Assembly: GCF_910594005.1 (NCBI RefSeq)
Contig: NC_057827.1
Location: 1,054,001 to 1,118,000 of the forward strand
Length of the DNA stretch: 64,000 nt
Reading direction: 5' to 3'
Source: Cervus elaphus
Taxonomy: Eukaryota > Chordata > Mammalia > Artiodactyla > Cervidae
Of this stretch, positions 1-11,658 are shown piece after piece. A program made the position numbers and the translations under genes. The notes beneath the pieces were generated by a model. It searched no databases. It was not told where the DNA came from and saw only the letters and a program-made list of their open reading frames with translations. Position 1 is the first letter of the stretch. Each line of letters opens with the position of its first letter.

Positions 1-514
1 GTATATTCTCGAGTTACGACGGGGATGGCCCTTCCACCCACGTGTTTGTTCAGCCACGTCAGGACTCCTGCCTAGTTGCGAGGGACAACTCGGGATTCTC
101 CTCGAGGCTTGGCAGGGCAATTGGAACGCCGCTCCAGCTGAGGCGGGAGACCAAGGTTCCCTTGCCACGTGCCACAAGAATCCTGGGACTCCTATCAAGT
201 TTCACGAGGAGTCAGGCATCGTCTCCTTTGGAGGCACTGATCTCCGCGTACCTCTGGAGTTTTCAAAGGATGTGAGGCCTGCGGTCGCGATGAGGTGGGG
301 AACTAGGTGTTTCTCTGTGGTCTCCACAGGGGATTCAGACATCCTTTCTTCTTGGGAGATGCAAGACGAGCCTGCATTCAAGTCACTGCACGGATATCCG
401 GCCTTATTTCGAGTCAGGGCATCACGGTGTCCATTCCACTTGAGGCCGCAAACTCAGGATCCCTCTCACATACCTAGAGCTGAGAGAAGCCTCCTCTTGA
501 GGTGCTTGTGGTAA
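1..514 (+). repeat. Partial monomer, class A (left edge)
   Basis: The copy starts inside the 31-bp subrepeat region and ends at the shared TAA (512-514). It has A-class marks: ccacccacgtgtttgttcag, ggaacgcc, ccacaagaatcc and tgtttctctgtgg. Two private changes, gcctgcggtcg near 280 and ctgcacgg near 388 (loss of the PstI site), recur exactly 3,184 bp downstream in M4, so its tail and the M4 tail share recent ancestry. Confidence 0.85.
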
Positions 515-3500
515 GGGGGTATTCCTCAGGAGTCGAAGCCAGGGACTAACCTCTCATCTCGTGTTGATTCTTGGTCCACGGAGCTCTTTCGTGTTGCTAC
601 AGTGACCTCAGGATCCCTCTAGCCTTGAAACAGTGTTCTTGGGGTTTCTCTGGAGTGCCATCAAGGAAATCAAGGCTCCTTTCATGTGTGATGTGCAACA
701 CAGAATTGCTCTGCACGCAGTGCAGGGGAATCGGGCCTCATCTCGCGGCGAGGGGGAAGTCTCATGGTTTTTCTCGAGTTGCGGCGGGAACCTGGGGTAT
801 ATTCTCGAGTTACGACGGGGATGGCCCTTCCACACACGTGTGTGTTCAGCCATGTCAGGACTCCTGCCTAGTTGCGAGGGACAACTCGGGATTCTCCTCG
901 AGGCTTTGCAGGGCAATTGGGACGCCTCTCCAGCTGAGACGGGAGACCAAGTGTCCCTTTCCACGTGCCACAGGAATCATGGGTCTCCTATCAAGTTTCA
1001 CGAGGAGTCAGGCATCGTCTCCTTTGGAGGCACTGATCTCCGCATACCTCTGGAGTTTCCAAAGGATTTGAGGCCTCCTGTCGCGATGAGGAGGGGAACT
1101 AGGTCTTTCTCTGTGGTCTCCACAGGGGATTCAGACACCCTTTCGTCTTGGGAGATGCAAGACGAGCCTGCATTCCAGTCACTGCAGGGATATTCGGCCT
1201 TATTTCGAGTCAGGGCATCGCGGTGTCCATTCCACTTGAGGCCGCAAACTCAGGGTCCCTCTCACATACCTAGAGCTGAGAGAAGCCTCCTCTTGAGGTG
1301 CTTGTGGTAAGGTGGTATTCCTCTGGAGTCGAAGCCAGGGACTAACCTCTCATCTCGAGTTGATTTTTGGTCCACGGAGCTCTTTCGTGTTGCTACAGTG
1401 ACCTCAGGATCCCTCTAGCCTTGAAACAGTGTTCTTGGGGTTTCTCTGGAGTGCCATCAAGGAAATCAAGGCTACTTTCATGTGTGATGTGCAAGACGGA
1501 ATTGCTCTGCACGCAGTACAGGGGAATCGGGCCTCATCTCGCATCGAGGGGGAAGTCTCATGGTTTTTCTCGAGTTGCGGCGGGAACCTGGGGTATATTC
1601 TCGAGTTACGACGGGGATGGCCCTTCCACCCACGTGTTTGTTCAGCCACGTCAGGACTCCTGCCTAGTTGCGAGGGACAACTCGGGATTCTCCTCGAGGC
1701 TTGGCAGGGCAATTGGAACGCCTCTCCAGCTGAGGCGGGAGACCAAGGGTCCCTTTCCACGTGCCACAAGAATCCTGGGATTCCTATCAAGTTTCACGAG
1801 GAGTCAGGCATTGTCTCCTTTGGAGGCACTGATCTCCGCGTACCTCTGGAGTTTTCAAAGGATGTGAGGCCTCCGGTCGCGATGAGGTGAGGAACTAGGT
1901 GTTTCTCTGTGGTCTCCACAGGGGATTCAGACATCCTTTCTTCTTGGGAGATGCAAGACGAGCCTGCATTCAAGTCACTGCAGGGATATCCGGCCTTATT
2001 TCGAGTCAGGGCATCGCGGTGTCCATTCCACTTGAGGCCGCAAACTCAGGGTCCCTCTCACATACCTAGAGCTGAGAGAAGCCTCCTCTTGAGGTGCTTG
2101 TCGTAAGGTGGTATTCCTCTGGAGTCGAAGCCAGGGACTAACCTCTCATCTCGAGTTGATTTTTGGTCCACGGAGCTCTTTCGTGTTGCTACAGTGACCT
2201 CAGGATCCCTCTAGCCTTGAAACAGTGTTCTTGGGGTTTCTCTGGAGTGCCATGAAGGAAATCAAGGCTCCTTTCATGTGTGATGTGCAACACAGAATTG
2301 CTCTGAACGCAGTGCAGGAGAATCGGGCCTCATCTCACGGCGAGGGGGAAGTCTCATGGTTTTTCTCGAGTTGCGGCGGGAACCTGGGGTATATTCTCGA
2401 GTTACGACGGGGATGGCCCTTCTACACACGTGTTTGTTCAGCCACGTCAGGACTCTTGCCTAGTTGCGAGACACAACTCGGGATTCTCCTCGAGGCTTGG
2501 CAAGGCAGTTGGGACGCCTCTCCAGCTGAGGCGGGAGACCAAGGGTCCCTTTCCACGTGCCACAGGAATCCTGGGACTCCTATCAAGTTTCACGAGGAGT
2601 CAGGCATCGTCTCCTTTGGAGGCACTGATCTCCGCATACCTCTGGAGTTTTCAAAAGATGTGAGGCCTCCGGTCGCGATGAGGTGGGGAACTAGGTCTTT
2701 CTCTGTGGTCTCCACAGGGGATTCAGACATCCTTTCTTCTTGGGAGATGCAAGACGAGCCTGCATTCCAGTCACTGCAGGGATATCCAGCCTTATTTCGC
2801 GTCAGGGCATCGCGGTGTCCATTCCACTTGAGGCCGCAAACTCAGGGTCCCTCTCACATACCTAGAGCTGAGAGAAGCCTCCTCTTGAGGTGCTTGTGGT
2901 AAGGTGGTATTCCTCTGGAGTCGAAGCCAGGGACTAACCTCTCATCTCGAGTTGATTATTGGCCCACGGAGCTCTTTCGTGTTGCTACAGTGACCTCAGG
3001 ATCGATCTAGCCTTGAAACAGTGTTCTTGGGGCTTCTCTGTAGTGCCATCAAGGAAATCAAGGCTCCTTTCATGTGTGATGTGCAACACGGAATTGCTCT
3101 GCACGCAGTGCAGGGGAATCGGGCCTCATCTCGCGGCGAGGGGGAAGTCTCATGGTTTTTCTCGAGTTGCGGCGGGAACCTGGGGTATATTCTCGAGTTA
3201 CGACGGGGATGGCCCTTCCACCCACGTGTTTCTTCAGCGACGTCAGGACTCCTGCCTAGTTGCGAGGGACAACTCTGGATTCTCCTCAAGGCTTGGCAGG
3301 GCAATTGGGACGCCTCTCCAGCTGAGGCGGGAGACCAAGTGTCCCTTTCCAAGTGCCACAGGAATCCTGGGACTCCTATCAAGTTTCACGAGGAGTCAGG
3401 CATCGTCTCCTTTGGAGGCACTGATCTCCGCGTACCTCTGGAGTTTTCAAAGGATGTGAGGCCTGCGGTCGCGATGAGGTGGGGAACTAGGTGTTTCTCT

Positions 3501-3698
3501 GTGGTCTCCACAGGGGATTCAGACATCCTTTCTTCTTGGGAGATGCAAGACGAGCCTGCATTCAAGTCACTGCACGGATATCCGGCCTTATTTCGAGTCA
3601 GGGCATCACGGTGTCCATTCCACTTGAGGCCGCAAACTCAGGGTCCCTCTCACATACCTAGAGCTGAGAGAAGCCTCCTCTTGAGGTGCTTGTGGTAA
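515..3698 (+). repeat. Monomers M1-M4: B, C/A, C, D/A
   Basis: M1 515-1310 is class B (aaaggatttgagg, cagacaccc, cctgggtctcc). M2 1311-2106 has a C linker but an A body (gcaagacgg, cgcatcgagg, ccacaagaatcc) and a private TGA in gaggtgagga near 1888. M3 2107-2902 is C (ccatgaagg, gcgagacac). M4 2903-3698 starts as D (gtttcttcagcgacg, ccaagtgcc) and ends as A, with the same gcctgcggtcg and ctgcacgg as the left partial copy. Without M2 this is a B-C-D/A trimer; M2 is an extra unit. Confidence 0.75.
1568..1908 (+). repeat. 31-bp subrepeats inside the monomer (example in M2)
   Basis: Eleven consecutive 31-bp steps can be read here, starting at 1568, 1599, 1630, 1661, 1692, 1723, 1754, 1785, 1816, 1847 and 1878. 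The first two begin with the same tctcgagtt and continue with gcggcggg and acgacggg. Later steps start with cacgtgtt, cctagttgcg, cctcgaggct, ctccagctga and tcaagtttca at matching offsets. The same phase continues through the rest of the monomer with decaying similarity, and 796 equals 25 x 31 + 21. The monomer therefore looks like an old amplification of a 31-mer later fixed as a 796-bp unit. Because 31 leaves remainder 1 when divided by 3, a stop-poor 31-mer is open in every frame, which explains the long open frames seen throughout. Confidence 0.85.
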
Positions 3699-6086
3699 GG
3701 TGGTATTCCTCAGGAGTCGAAGCCAGGGACTAACCTCTCATCTCGTGTTGATTCTTGGTCCACGGAGCTCTTTCGTGTTCCTACAGTGACCTCAGGATCC
3801 CTCTAGCCTTGAAACAGTGTTCTTGGGGTTTCTCTGGAGTGCCATGAAGGAAATCAAGGCTCCTTTCATGTGTGATGTGCAACACAGAATTGCTCTGCAC
3901 GCAGTGCAGGGGAATCGGGCCTCATCTCGCGGCGAGGGGGAAGTCTCATGGTTTTTCTCGAGTTGCGGCGGGAACCTGGGGTATATTCTCGAGTTACGAC
4001 GGGGATGGCCCTTCCACACACGTGTGTGTTCAGCCATGTCAGGACTCCTGCCTAGTTGCGAGGGACTACTCGGGATTCTCCTCGAGGCTTTGCAGGGCAA
4101 TTGGGACGCCTCTCCAGCTGAGACGGGAGACCAAGTGTCCCTTTCCACGTGCCACAGGAATCCTGGGTCTCCTATCAAGTTTCACGAGGAGTCAGGCATC
4201 GTCTCCTTTGGAGGCACTGATCTCCGCATACCTCTGGAGTTTCCAAAGGATTTGAGGCCTCCTGTCGCGATGAGGAGGGGAACTAGGTCTTTCTCTGTGG
4301 TCTCCACAGGGGATTCAGACACCCTTTCGTCTTGGGAGATGCAAGACGAGCCTGCATTCCAGTCACTGCAGGGATATTCGGCCTTATTTCGAGTCAGGGC
4401 ATCGCGGTGTCCATTCCACTTGAGGCCGCAAACTCAGGGTCCCTCTCACATACCTAGAGCTGAGAGAAGCCTCCTCTTGAGGTGCTTGTGGTAAGGTGGT
4501 ATTCCTCTGGAGTCGAAGCCAGGGACTAACCTCTCATCTCGAGTTGATTTTTGGTCCACGGAGCTCTTTCGTGTTGCTACAGTGACCTCAGGATCCCTCT
4601 AGCCTTGAAACAGTGTTCTTGGGGTTTCTCTGGAGTGCCATCAAGGAAATCAAGGCTCCTTTCATGTGTGATGTGCAACACAGAATTGCTCTGCACGCAG
4701 TGCAGGGGAATCGGGCCTCATCTCGCGGCAAGGGGGAAGTCTCATGGTTTTTCTCGAGTTGCGGCGGGAACCTGGGGTATATTCTCGAGTTACGACGGGG
4801 ATGGCCCTTATACACATGTGTTTGTTCAGCCACGTCAGGACTCTTGCCTAGTTGCGAGACACAACTCGGGATTCTCCTCGAGGCTTGGCAAGGCAATTGG
4901 GACGCCTCTCCAGCTGAGGCGGGAGACCAAGGGTCCCTTTCCACGTGCCCCAGGAATCCTGGGACTCCTATCAAGTTTCACGAGGAGTCAGGCATCGTCT
5001 CCTTTGGAGGCACTGATCTCCGCGTACCTCTGAAGTTTTCAAAGGATGTGAGGCCTCCGGTCGCGATGAGGTTGTGAACTAGGTCTTTCTCTGTGGTCTC
5101 CACAGGGGATTCAGACATCCTTTCATCTTGGGAGATGCAAGACGAGCCTGCATTCAAGTCACTGCAGGGATATCCAGCCTTATTTCGCGTCAGGGCATCG
5201 CGGTGTCCATTCCACTTGAGGCCGCAAACTCAGGGTCCCTCTCACATACCTAGAGCTGAGAGAAGCCTCCTCTTGAGGTGCTTGTGGTTAGGTGGTATTC
5301 CTCTGGAGTCGAAGCCAGGGACTAACCTCTCATCTCGAGTTGATTTTGGGCCCACGGAGCTCTTTCATGTTGCTACAGTGACCTCAGGATCCCTCTAGCC
5401 TTGAAACAGTGTTCTTGGGGTTTCTCTGGAGTGCCATCAAGGAAATCAAGGCTCCTTTCATGTGTGATGTGCAACACGGAATTGCTCTGCACGCAGTGCA
5501 GGGGAATCGGGCCTCATCTCGCGGCGAGGGGGAAGTCTCATGGTTTTTCTCGAGTTGCGGCGGGAACCTGGGGTATATTCTCGAGTTACGACGGGGATGG
5601 CCCTTCCACCCACGTGTTTCTTCAGCGACGTCAGGACTCCTGCCTAGTTGCGAGGGACAACTCTGGATTCTCCTCGAGGCTTGGCAGGGCAATTGGGACG
5701 CCTCTCCAGCTGAGGCGGGAGACCAAGTGTCCCTTTCCAAGTGCCACAGGAATCCTGGGACTCCTATCAAGTTTCACGAGGAGTCAGGCATCGTCTCCTT
5801 TGGAGGCACTGATCTCCGCGTACCTCTGGAGTTTTCAAAGGATGTGAGGCCTCCGGTCGCGATGAGGTGGGGAACTAGGTCTTTCTCTGTGGGCTCCACA
5901 GGGGATTCAGACATCCTTTCTTCTTGGGAGATGCAAGACGAGCCTGCATTCAAGTCACTGCACGGATATCCAGCCTTATTTCGAGTATGGGCATCGCGGT
6001 GTCCATTCCACTTGAGGCCTCAAACTCAGGATCCCTCTCACGTACCTAGAGCTGAGAGAAGCCTCCTCTTGAGGTGCTTGTGGTAA
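3699..6086 (+). repeat. Monomers M5-M7: B-C-D/A trimer
   Basis: M5 3699-4494 is class B and nearly identical to M1 at a 3,184-bp shift. Both share cacgtgtgtgttcagccatg and tttccaaaggatttg. M6 4495-5290 is C (cacagaattg, ctcttgcc) with a private gaggttgtgaac near 5070. M7 5291-6086 has a D head (ttttgggcccacgg, gtttcttcagcgacg) and an A-type tail with the PstI-destroying ctgcacgg, as in M4. The trimer is 2,388 bp. Confidence 0.75.
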
Positions 6087-8474
6087 GGTGGTATTCCTCA
6101 GGAGTCGAAGCCAGGGACTAACCTCTCATCTCGTGTTGATTCTTGGTCCACGGAGCTCTTTCGTGTTGCTACAGTGACCTCAGGATCCCTCTAGCCTTGA
6201 AACAGTGTTCTTGGGGTTTCTCTGGAGTGCCATCAAGGAAATCAAGGCTCCTTTCATGTGTGATGTGCAACACGGAATTGCTCTGCACGCAGTGCAGGGG
6301 AATCGGGCCTCATCTCGCGGCGAGGGGGAAGTCTCATCGTTTTTCTCGAGTTGCGGCGGGAACCTGGGGTATATTCTCGAGTTACGACGGGGATGGCCCT
6401 TCCACACACTTGTTTCTTCAGCGACGTCAGGACTCCTGCCTAGTTGCGAGGGACAACTCTGGATTCTCCTCGAGGCTTGGCAGGGCAATTGGGACGCCTC
6501 TCCAGCTGAGACGGGAGACCAAGGGTCCCTTTCCACGTGCCACAGGAATCCTGGGTCTCCTATCAAGTTTCACGAGGAGTCAGGCATCGTCTCCTTTGGA
6601 GGCACTGATCTCCGCGTACCTCTGGAGTTTTCAAAGGATTTGAGGCTATCGGTCGCGATGAGGTGGGGAACTAAGTCTTTCTCTGTGCTTTCCACAGGGG
6701 ATTCAGACATCCTTTCTTCCTGGGAGATGCAAGAGGAGCCTGCATTGAAGTCACTGCAGGGATATCCGGCCTTATTTCGAGTCAGGGCATCGCGGTGTCC
6801 ATTCCACTTGAGGCCGCAAACTCAGGGTCCCTCTCACATACCTAGAGCTGAGAGAAGCCTCCTCTTGAGGTGCTTGTGGTAAGGTGGTATTCCTCTGGAG
6901 ACGAATCCAGGGACTAACCTCTCTTTTCGAGTTGATTTTTGGTCCACAGAGTTCTTTCGTGTTGCTACAGTGACCTCAGGATCCCTCTAGCCTTGAAACA
7001 GTGTTCTTGGGGTTTCTCTGGAGTGCCATCAAGGAAATCAAGGCTCCTTTCATGTGTGATGTGCAAGACGGAATTGCTCTGCACGCAGTACAGGGGAATC
7101 GGGCCTCATCTCGCATCGAGGGGGAAGTCTCATGGTTTTTCTCGAGTTGCGGCGGGAACCTTGGGTATATTCTCGAGTTACGACGGGGATGGCCCTTCCA
7201 CCCACGTGTTTGTTCAGCCACGTCAGGACTCCTTCCTAGTTGCGAGGGACAACTCGGGATTCTCCTCGAGGCTTGGCAGGGCAATTGGAATGCCTCTCCA
7301 GCTGAGGCGGGAGACCAAGGGTCCCTTTCCACGTGCCACAGGAATCCTGGGACTCCTATCAAGTTTCACGAGGAGTCAGGCATCGTCTCCTTTGGAGGCA
7401 CTGATCTCCGCATACCTCTGGAGTTTTCAAAGGATGTGAGGCCTCCGGTCGCGATGAGGTGGGGAACTAGGTGTTTCTCTGTGGTCTCCACAGGGGATTC
7501 AGACATCCTTTCTTCTTGGGAGATGCAAGACGAGCCTGCATTCCAGTCACTGCAGGGATATCCAGCCTTATCTCGCGTCAGGGCATCGCGGTGTCCATTC
7601 AACTTGAGGCCGCAAACTCAGGGTCCCTCTCACATACCTAGAGCTGAGAGAAGCCTCCTCTTGAGGTGCTTGTGGTAAGGTGGTATTCCTCTGGAGTCGA
7701 AGCCAGGGACTAACCTCTCATCTTGAGTTGATTATTGGCCCACGGAGCTCTTTCGTGTTGCTACAGTGACCTCAGGATCCCTCTAGCCTTGAAACAGTGT
7801 TCTTGGGGTTTCTCTGGAGTGCCATCAAGGAAATCAAGGCTCCTTTCATGTGTGATGTGCAACACGGAATTGCTCTGCACGCAGTGCAGGGGAATCGGGC
7901 CTCATCTCGCGGCGAGGGGGAAGTCTCATGGTTTTTCTCGAGTTGCGGCGGGAACCTGGGGTATATTCTCCATTTACGAGGGGGATGGCCCTTCCACACA
8001 CGTGTTTGTTCAGCCACGTCAGGACTCTTGCCTAGTTGCGAGACACAACTCGGGATTCTCCTCGAGGCTTGGCAAGGCAATTGGGACGCCTCTCCAGCTG
8101 AGGCGGGAGACCAAGGGTCCCTTTCCACGTGCCACAGGAATCCTGGGACTCTTATCAAGTTTCACGAGGAGTCAGGCATCGTCTCCTTTGGAGGCACTGA
8201 TCTCCGCGTACCTCTGGAGTTTTCAAAGTATGTGAGGCCTCCGGTCGTGATGAGGTGGGGAACTAGGTGTTTCTCTGTGGTCTCCACAGGGGATACAGAC
8301 ATCCTTTCATCTTGGTAGATGCAAGACGAGCCTGCATTCAAGTCACTGCAGGGATATCCAGCCTTATTTCGCGTCAGGGCATCGCGGTGTCCATTCCACT
8401 TGAGGCCGCAAACTCAGGGTCCCTTTCACATACCTAGAGCTGAGAGAAGCCTCCTCTTGAAGTGCTTGTGGTAA
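6087..8474 (+). repeat. Monomers M8-M10: three chimeras (B/D, A/C, D/C)
   Basis: M8 6087-6882 has a B linker and cctgggtctcc but a D tail (gaggctatcgg, aactaagtc). M9 6883-7678 has an A linker and body (gacgaatcc, cgcatcgagg) but a C tail (gatatccagcc). M10 7679-8474 has a D linker, a C middle (ctcttgcc, gcgagacac) and a TAG in cttggtagatg near 8315. M10 also has ggggatacagac and gactcttatc, which recur only in M58 near 46.4 kb. Three chimeras in a row mark an old recombination zone. Confidence 0.7.
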
Positions 8475-11400
8475 GGTGGTATTCCTCTGGAGTCGAAGCC
8501 AGGGACTAACCTCTCATCTCGAGTTGATTTTTGGCCCACGGAGCTCTTTCGTGTTGCTACAGTGACCTCAGGATCCCTCTAGCCTTGAAACAGTGTTCTT
8601 GGGGTTTCTCTGGAGTGCCATCAAGGAAATCAAGGCTCCTTTCATGTGTGATGTGCAACACGGAATTGCTCTGCACGCAGTGCAGGGGAATCGGGCCTCA
8701 TCTCGCGGCGAGGGGGAAGTCTCATGGTTTTTCTCGAGTTGCGGCGGGAACCTGGGGTATATTCTCGAGTTACGACGGGGATGGCCCTTCCACCCACGTG
8801 TTTCTTCAGCGACGTCAGGATTCCTGCCTAGTTGCGAGGGACAACTCTGGATTCTCCTCGAGGCTTGGCAGGGCAATTGGGACGCCTCTCCAGCTGAGGC
8901 GGGAGACCAAGGGTCGCTTTCCAAGTGCCACAGGAATCGTGGGACTCCTATCAAGTTTCACGAGGAGTCAGGCATCGTCTCCTTTGGAGGCACTGATCTC
9001 CGCGTACCTCTGAAGTTTTCAAAGGATGTGAGGCTATCGGTCGCGATGAGGTGGGGAACTAAGTCTTTCTCTGTGCTTTCCACAGGGGATTCAGACATCC
9101 TTTCGTCCTGGGAGATGCAAGACGAGCCGGCATTGAAGTCACTGCAGGGATATCCGGCCTTATTTCGAGTCAGGGCATCGCGGTGTCCATTCCACTTGAG
9201 GCCGCAAACTCAGGGTCCCTCTCACATACCTAGAGCTGAGAGAAGCCTCCTCTTGAGGTGCTTGTGGTAAGGTGGTATTCCTCTGGAGACGAATCCAGGG
9301 ACTAACCTCTCTTTTCGAGTTGATTTTTGGTCCACAGAGTTCTTTCGTGTTGCTACAGTGACCTCAGGATCCCTCTATCCTTGAAACAGTGTTCTTGGGG
9401 TTTCTCTGGAGTGCCATCAAGGAAATCAAGGCTCCTTTCATGTGTGATGTGCAAGACGGAATTGCTCTGCACGCAGTACAGGGGAATCGGGCCTCATCTC
9501 GCATCGAGGGGGAAGTCTCATGGTGTTTCTCGAGTTGCGGCGGGAACCTTGGGTATATTCTCGAGTTACGACGGGGATGGCCCTTCCACCCACGTGTTTG
9601 TTCAGCCATGTCAGGACTCTTGCCTAGTTGCGAGACACAACTCGGGATTCTCCTCGAGGCTTGGCAAGGTAATTGGGACGCCTCTCCAGCTGAGACGGGA
9701 GACCAAGGGTCCCTTTCCACGTGCCACAGGAATCCTGGGACTCCTATCAAGTTTTACGAGGAGTCAGGCATCGTCTCCTTTGGAGGCACTGATCTCCGCG
9801 TACCTCTAGAGTTTTCAAAGGATGTGAGGCCTCCGGTCGCGATGAGGTGGGGAACTAGGTCTTTCTCTGTGGTCTCCACAGGGGATTCAGACATCCTTTC
9901 ATCCTGGGAGATGCAAGACGAGCCTGCATTGAAGTCACTGCAGGGATATCCGGCCTTATTTCGAGTCAGGGCATCGCGGTGTCCATTCCACTTGAGGCCG
10001 CAAACTCAGGGTCCCTCTCACATACCTAGAGCTGAGAGAAGCCTCCTCTTGAGGTGCTTGGGGTAAGGTGGTATTCCTCTGGAAACGAAGCCAGGGACTA
10101 ACCTCTCTTTTCGAGTTGATTTTTGGTCCACAGAGTTCTTTCGTGTTGCTACAGTGACCTCAGGATCCCTCTATCCTTGAAACAGTGTTCTTGGGGTTTC
10201 TCTGGAGTGCCATCAAGGAAATCAAGGCTCCTTTCATGTGTGATGTGCAAGACGGAATTGCTCTGCACGCAGTACAGGGGAATCGGGCCTCATCTCGCAT
10301 CGAGGGGGAAGTCTCATGGTTTTTCTCGAGTTGCGGCGGGAACCTGGGGTATATTCTCGAGTTACGACGGGGATGGCCCTTCCACCCACGTGTTTGTTCA
10401 GCCACGTCAGGACTCCTGCCTAGTTGCGAGGGACAACTCGGGATTCTCCTCGAGGCTTGGCAGGGCAATTGGAACGCCTCTCCAGCTGAGGCAGGAGACC
10501 AAGGATCCCTTTCCACGTGCCACAAGAATCCTGCGACTCCTATCAAGTTTCACGAGGAGTCAGGCATCGTCTCCTTTGGAGGCACTGATCTCCGTGTACC
10601 TCTGGAGTTCTCAAAGGATGTGAGGCCTCCGGTCGCGATGAGGTGGGGAACTAGGTGTTTCTCTGTGGTCTCCACAGGGGATTCAGACATCCTTTCTTCT
10701 TGGGAGATGCAAGACGAGCCTGCATTCAAGTCACTGCAGGTATATCTGGCCTTATTTCGAGTCAGGGCATCGCGGTATCCATTCCACTTGAGGCCGCAAA
10801 CTCAGGGTCCCTCTCACATACCTAGAGCTGAGAGAAGCCTCCTCTTGAGGTGCTTGTGGTAAGGTGGTATTCCTCTGGAGTCGAATCCAGGGACTAACCT
10901 CTCATCTCGAGTTGATTGTTGGCCCACGGAGCTCTTTCGTGTTGCTACAGTGACCTCAGGATCCCTCTATCCTTGAAACAGTGTTCTTCGGGTTTCTCTG
11001 GAGTGCCATGAAGGAAATCAAGGCTCCTTTCATGTGTGATGTGCAACACGGAATTGCTCTGCACGCAGTGCAGGGGAATCGGGCCTCATCTCGCGGCGAG
11101 GGGGAAGTCTCATGGTTTTTCTCGAGTTGCGGCGGGAACCTGGGGTATATTCTCGAGTTACGACGGGGATGGCCCTTCCACCCACGTGTTTCTTCAGCGA
11201 CGTCAGGACTCCTGCCTAGTTGCGAGGGACAACTCTGGATTCTCCTCGAGGCTTGGCAGGGCAATTGGGACGCCTCTCCAGCTGAGGCGGGAGACCAAGT
11301 GTCCCTTTCCAAGTGCCACAGGAATCCTGGGACTCCTATCAAGTTTCACGAGGAGTCAGGCATCGTCTCCTTTGGAGGCACTGATCTCCGCGTACCTCTG

Positions 11401-11658
11401 GAGTTTTCAAAGGATGTGAGGCTATTGGTCGCGATGAGGTGGGGAATTAAGTCTTTCTCTGTGCTTTCCACAGGGGATTCAGACATCCTTTCGTCCTGGG
11501 AGAGGCAAGACGAGCCTGCATTGAAGTCACTGCAGGGATATCCGGCCTTATTTCGAGTCAGGGCATCGCGGTGTCCATTCCACTTGAGGCCGCAAACTCA
11601 GGGTCCCTCTCACATACCTAGAGCTGAGAGAAGCCTCCTCTTGAGGTGCTTGTGGTAA
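8475..11658 (+). repeat. Monomers M11-M14: D, A/C, A, D
   Basis: M11 8475-9270 is class D. M12 9271-10066 has an A linker and head, then a C middle (actcttgcc, gcgagacac) and a tail with cattgaag, ending cttggggtaagg. M13 10067-10862 is A with private marks gaggcaggagac, ctccgtgtacc and caggtatatctgg, shared with M64 and M69 about 41-45 kb away. M14 10863-11658 is D with gattgttggccc, ccatgaagg and gaggctattgg. Two A monomers in succession break the usual order. Confidence 0.7.

Noticed and set aside
633..1310. 225-codon open frame repeated in most monomers as a multicopy gene family
   Set aside because: It starts with GTG, has overlapping open frames on both strands, no recognisable domain, no kept frame across units, and stops in several copies (M2, M10, M16, M23, M26, M27, M30, M34, M50, M56, M63, M68). 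A stop-poor satellite explains it.
11430..11460. Polyadenylation-like attaaa/aataaa signal near ggaattaagtc in M14
   Set aside because: It is not a consensus hexamer and is a private substitution in one monomer (ggaactaagtc in the other D copies).
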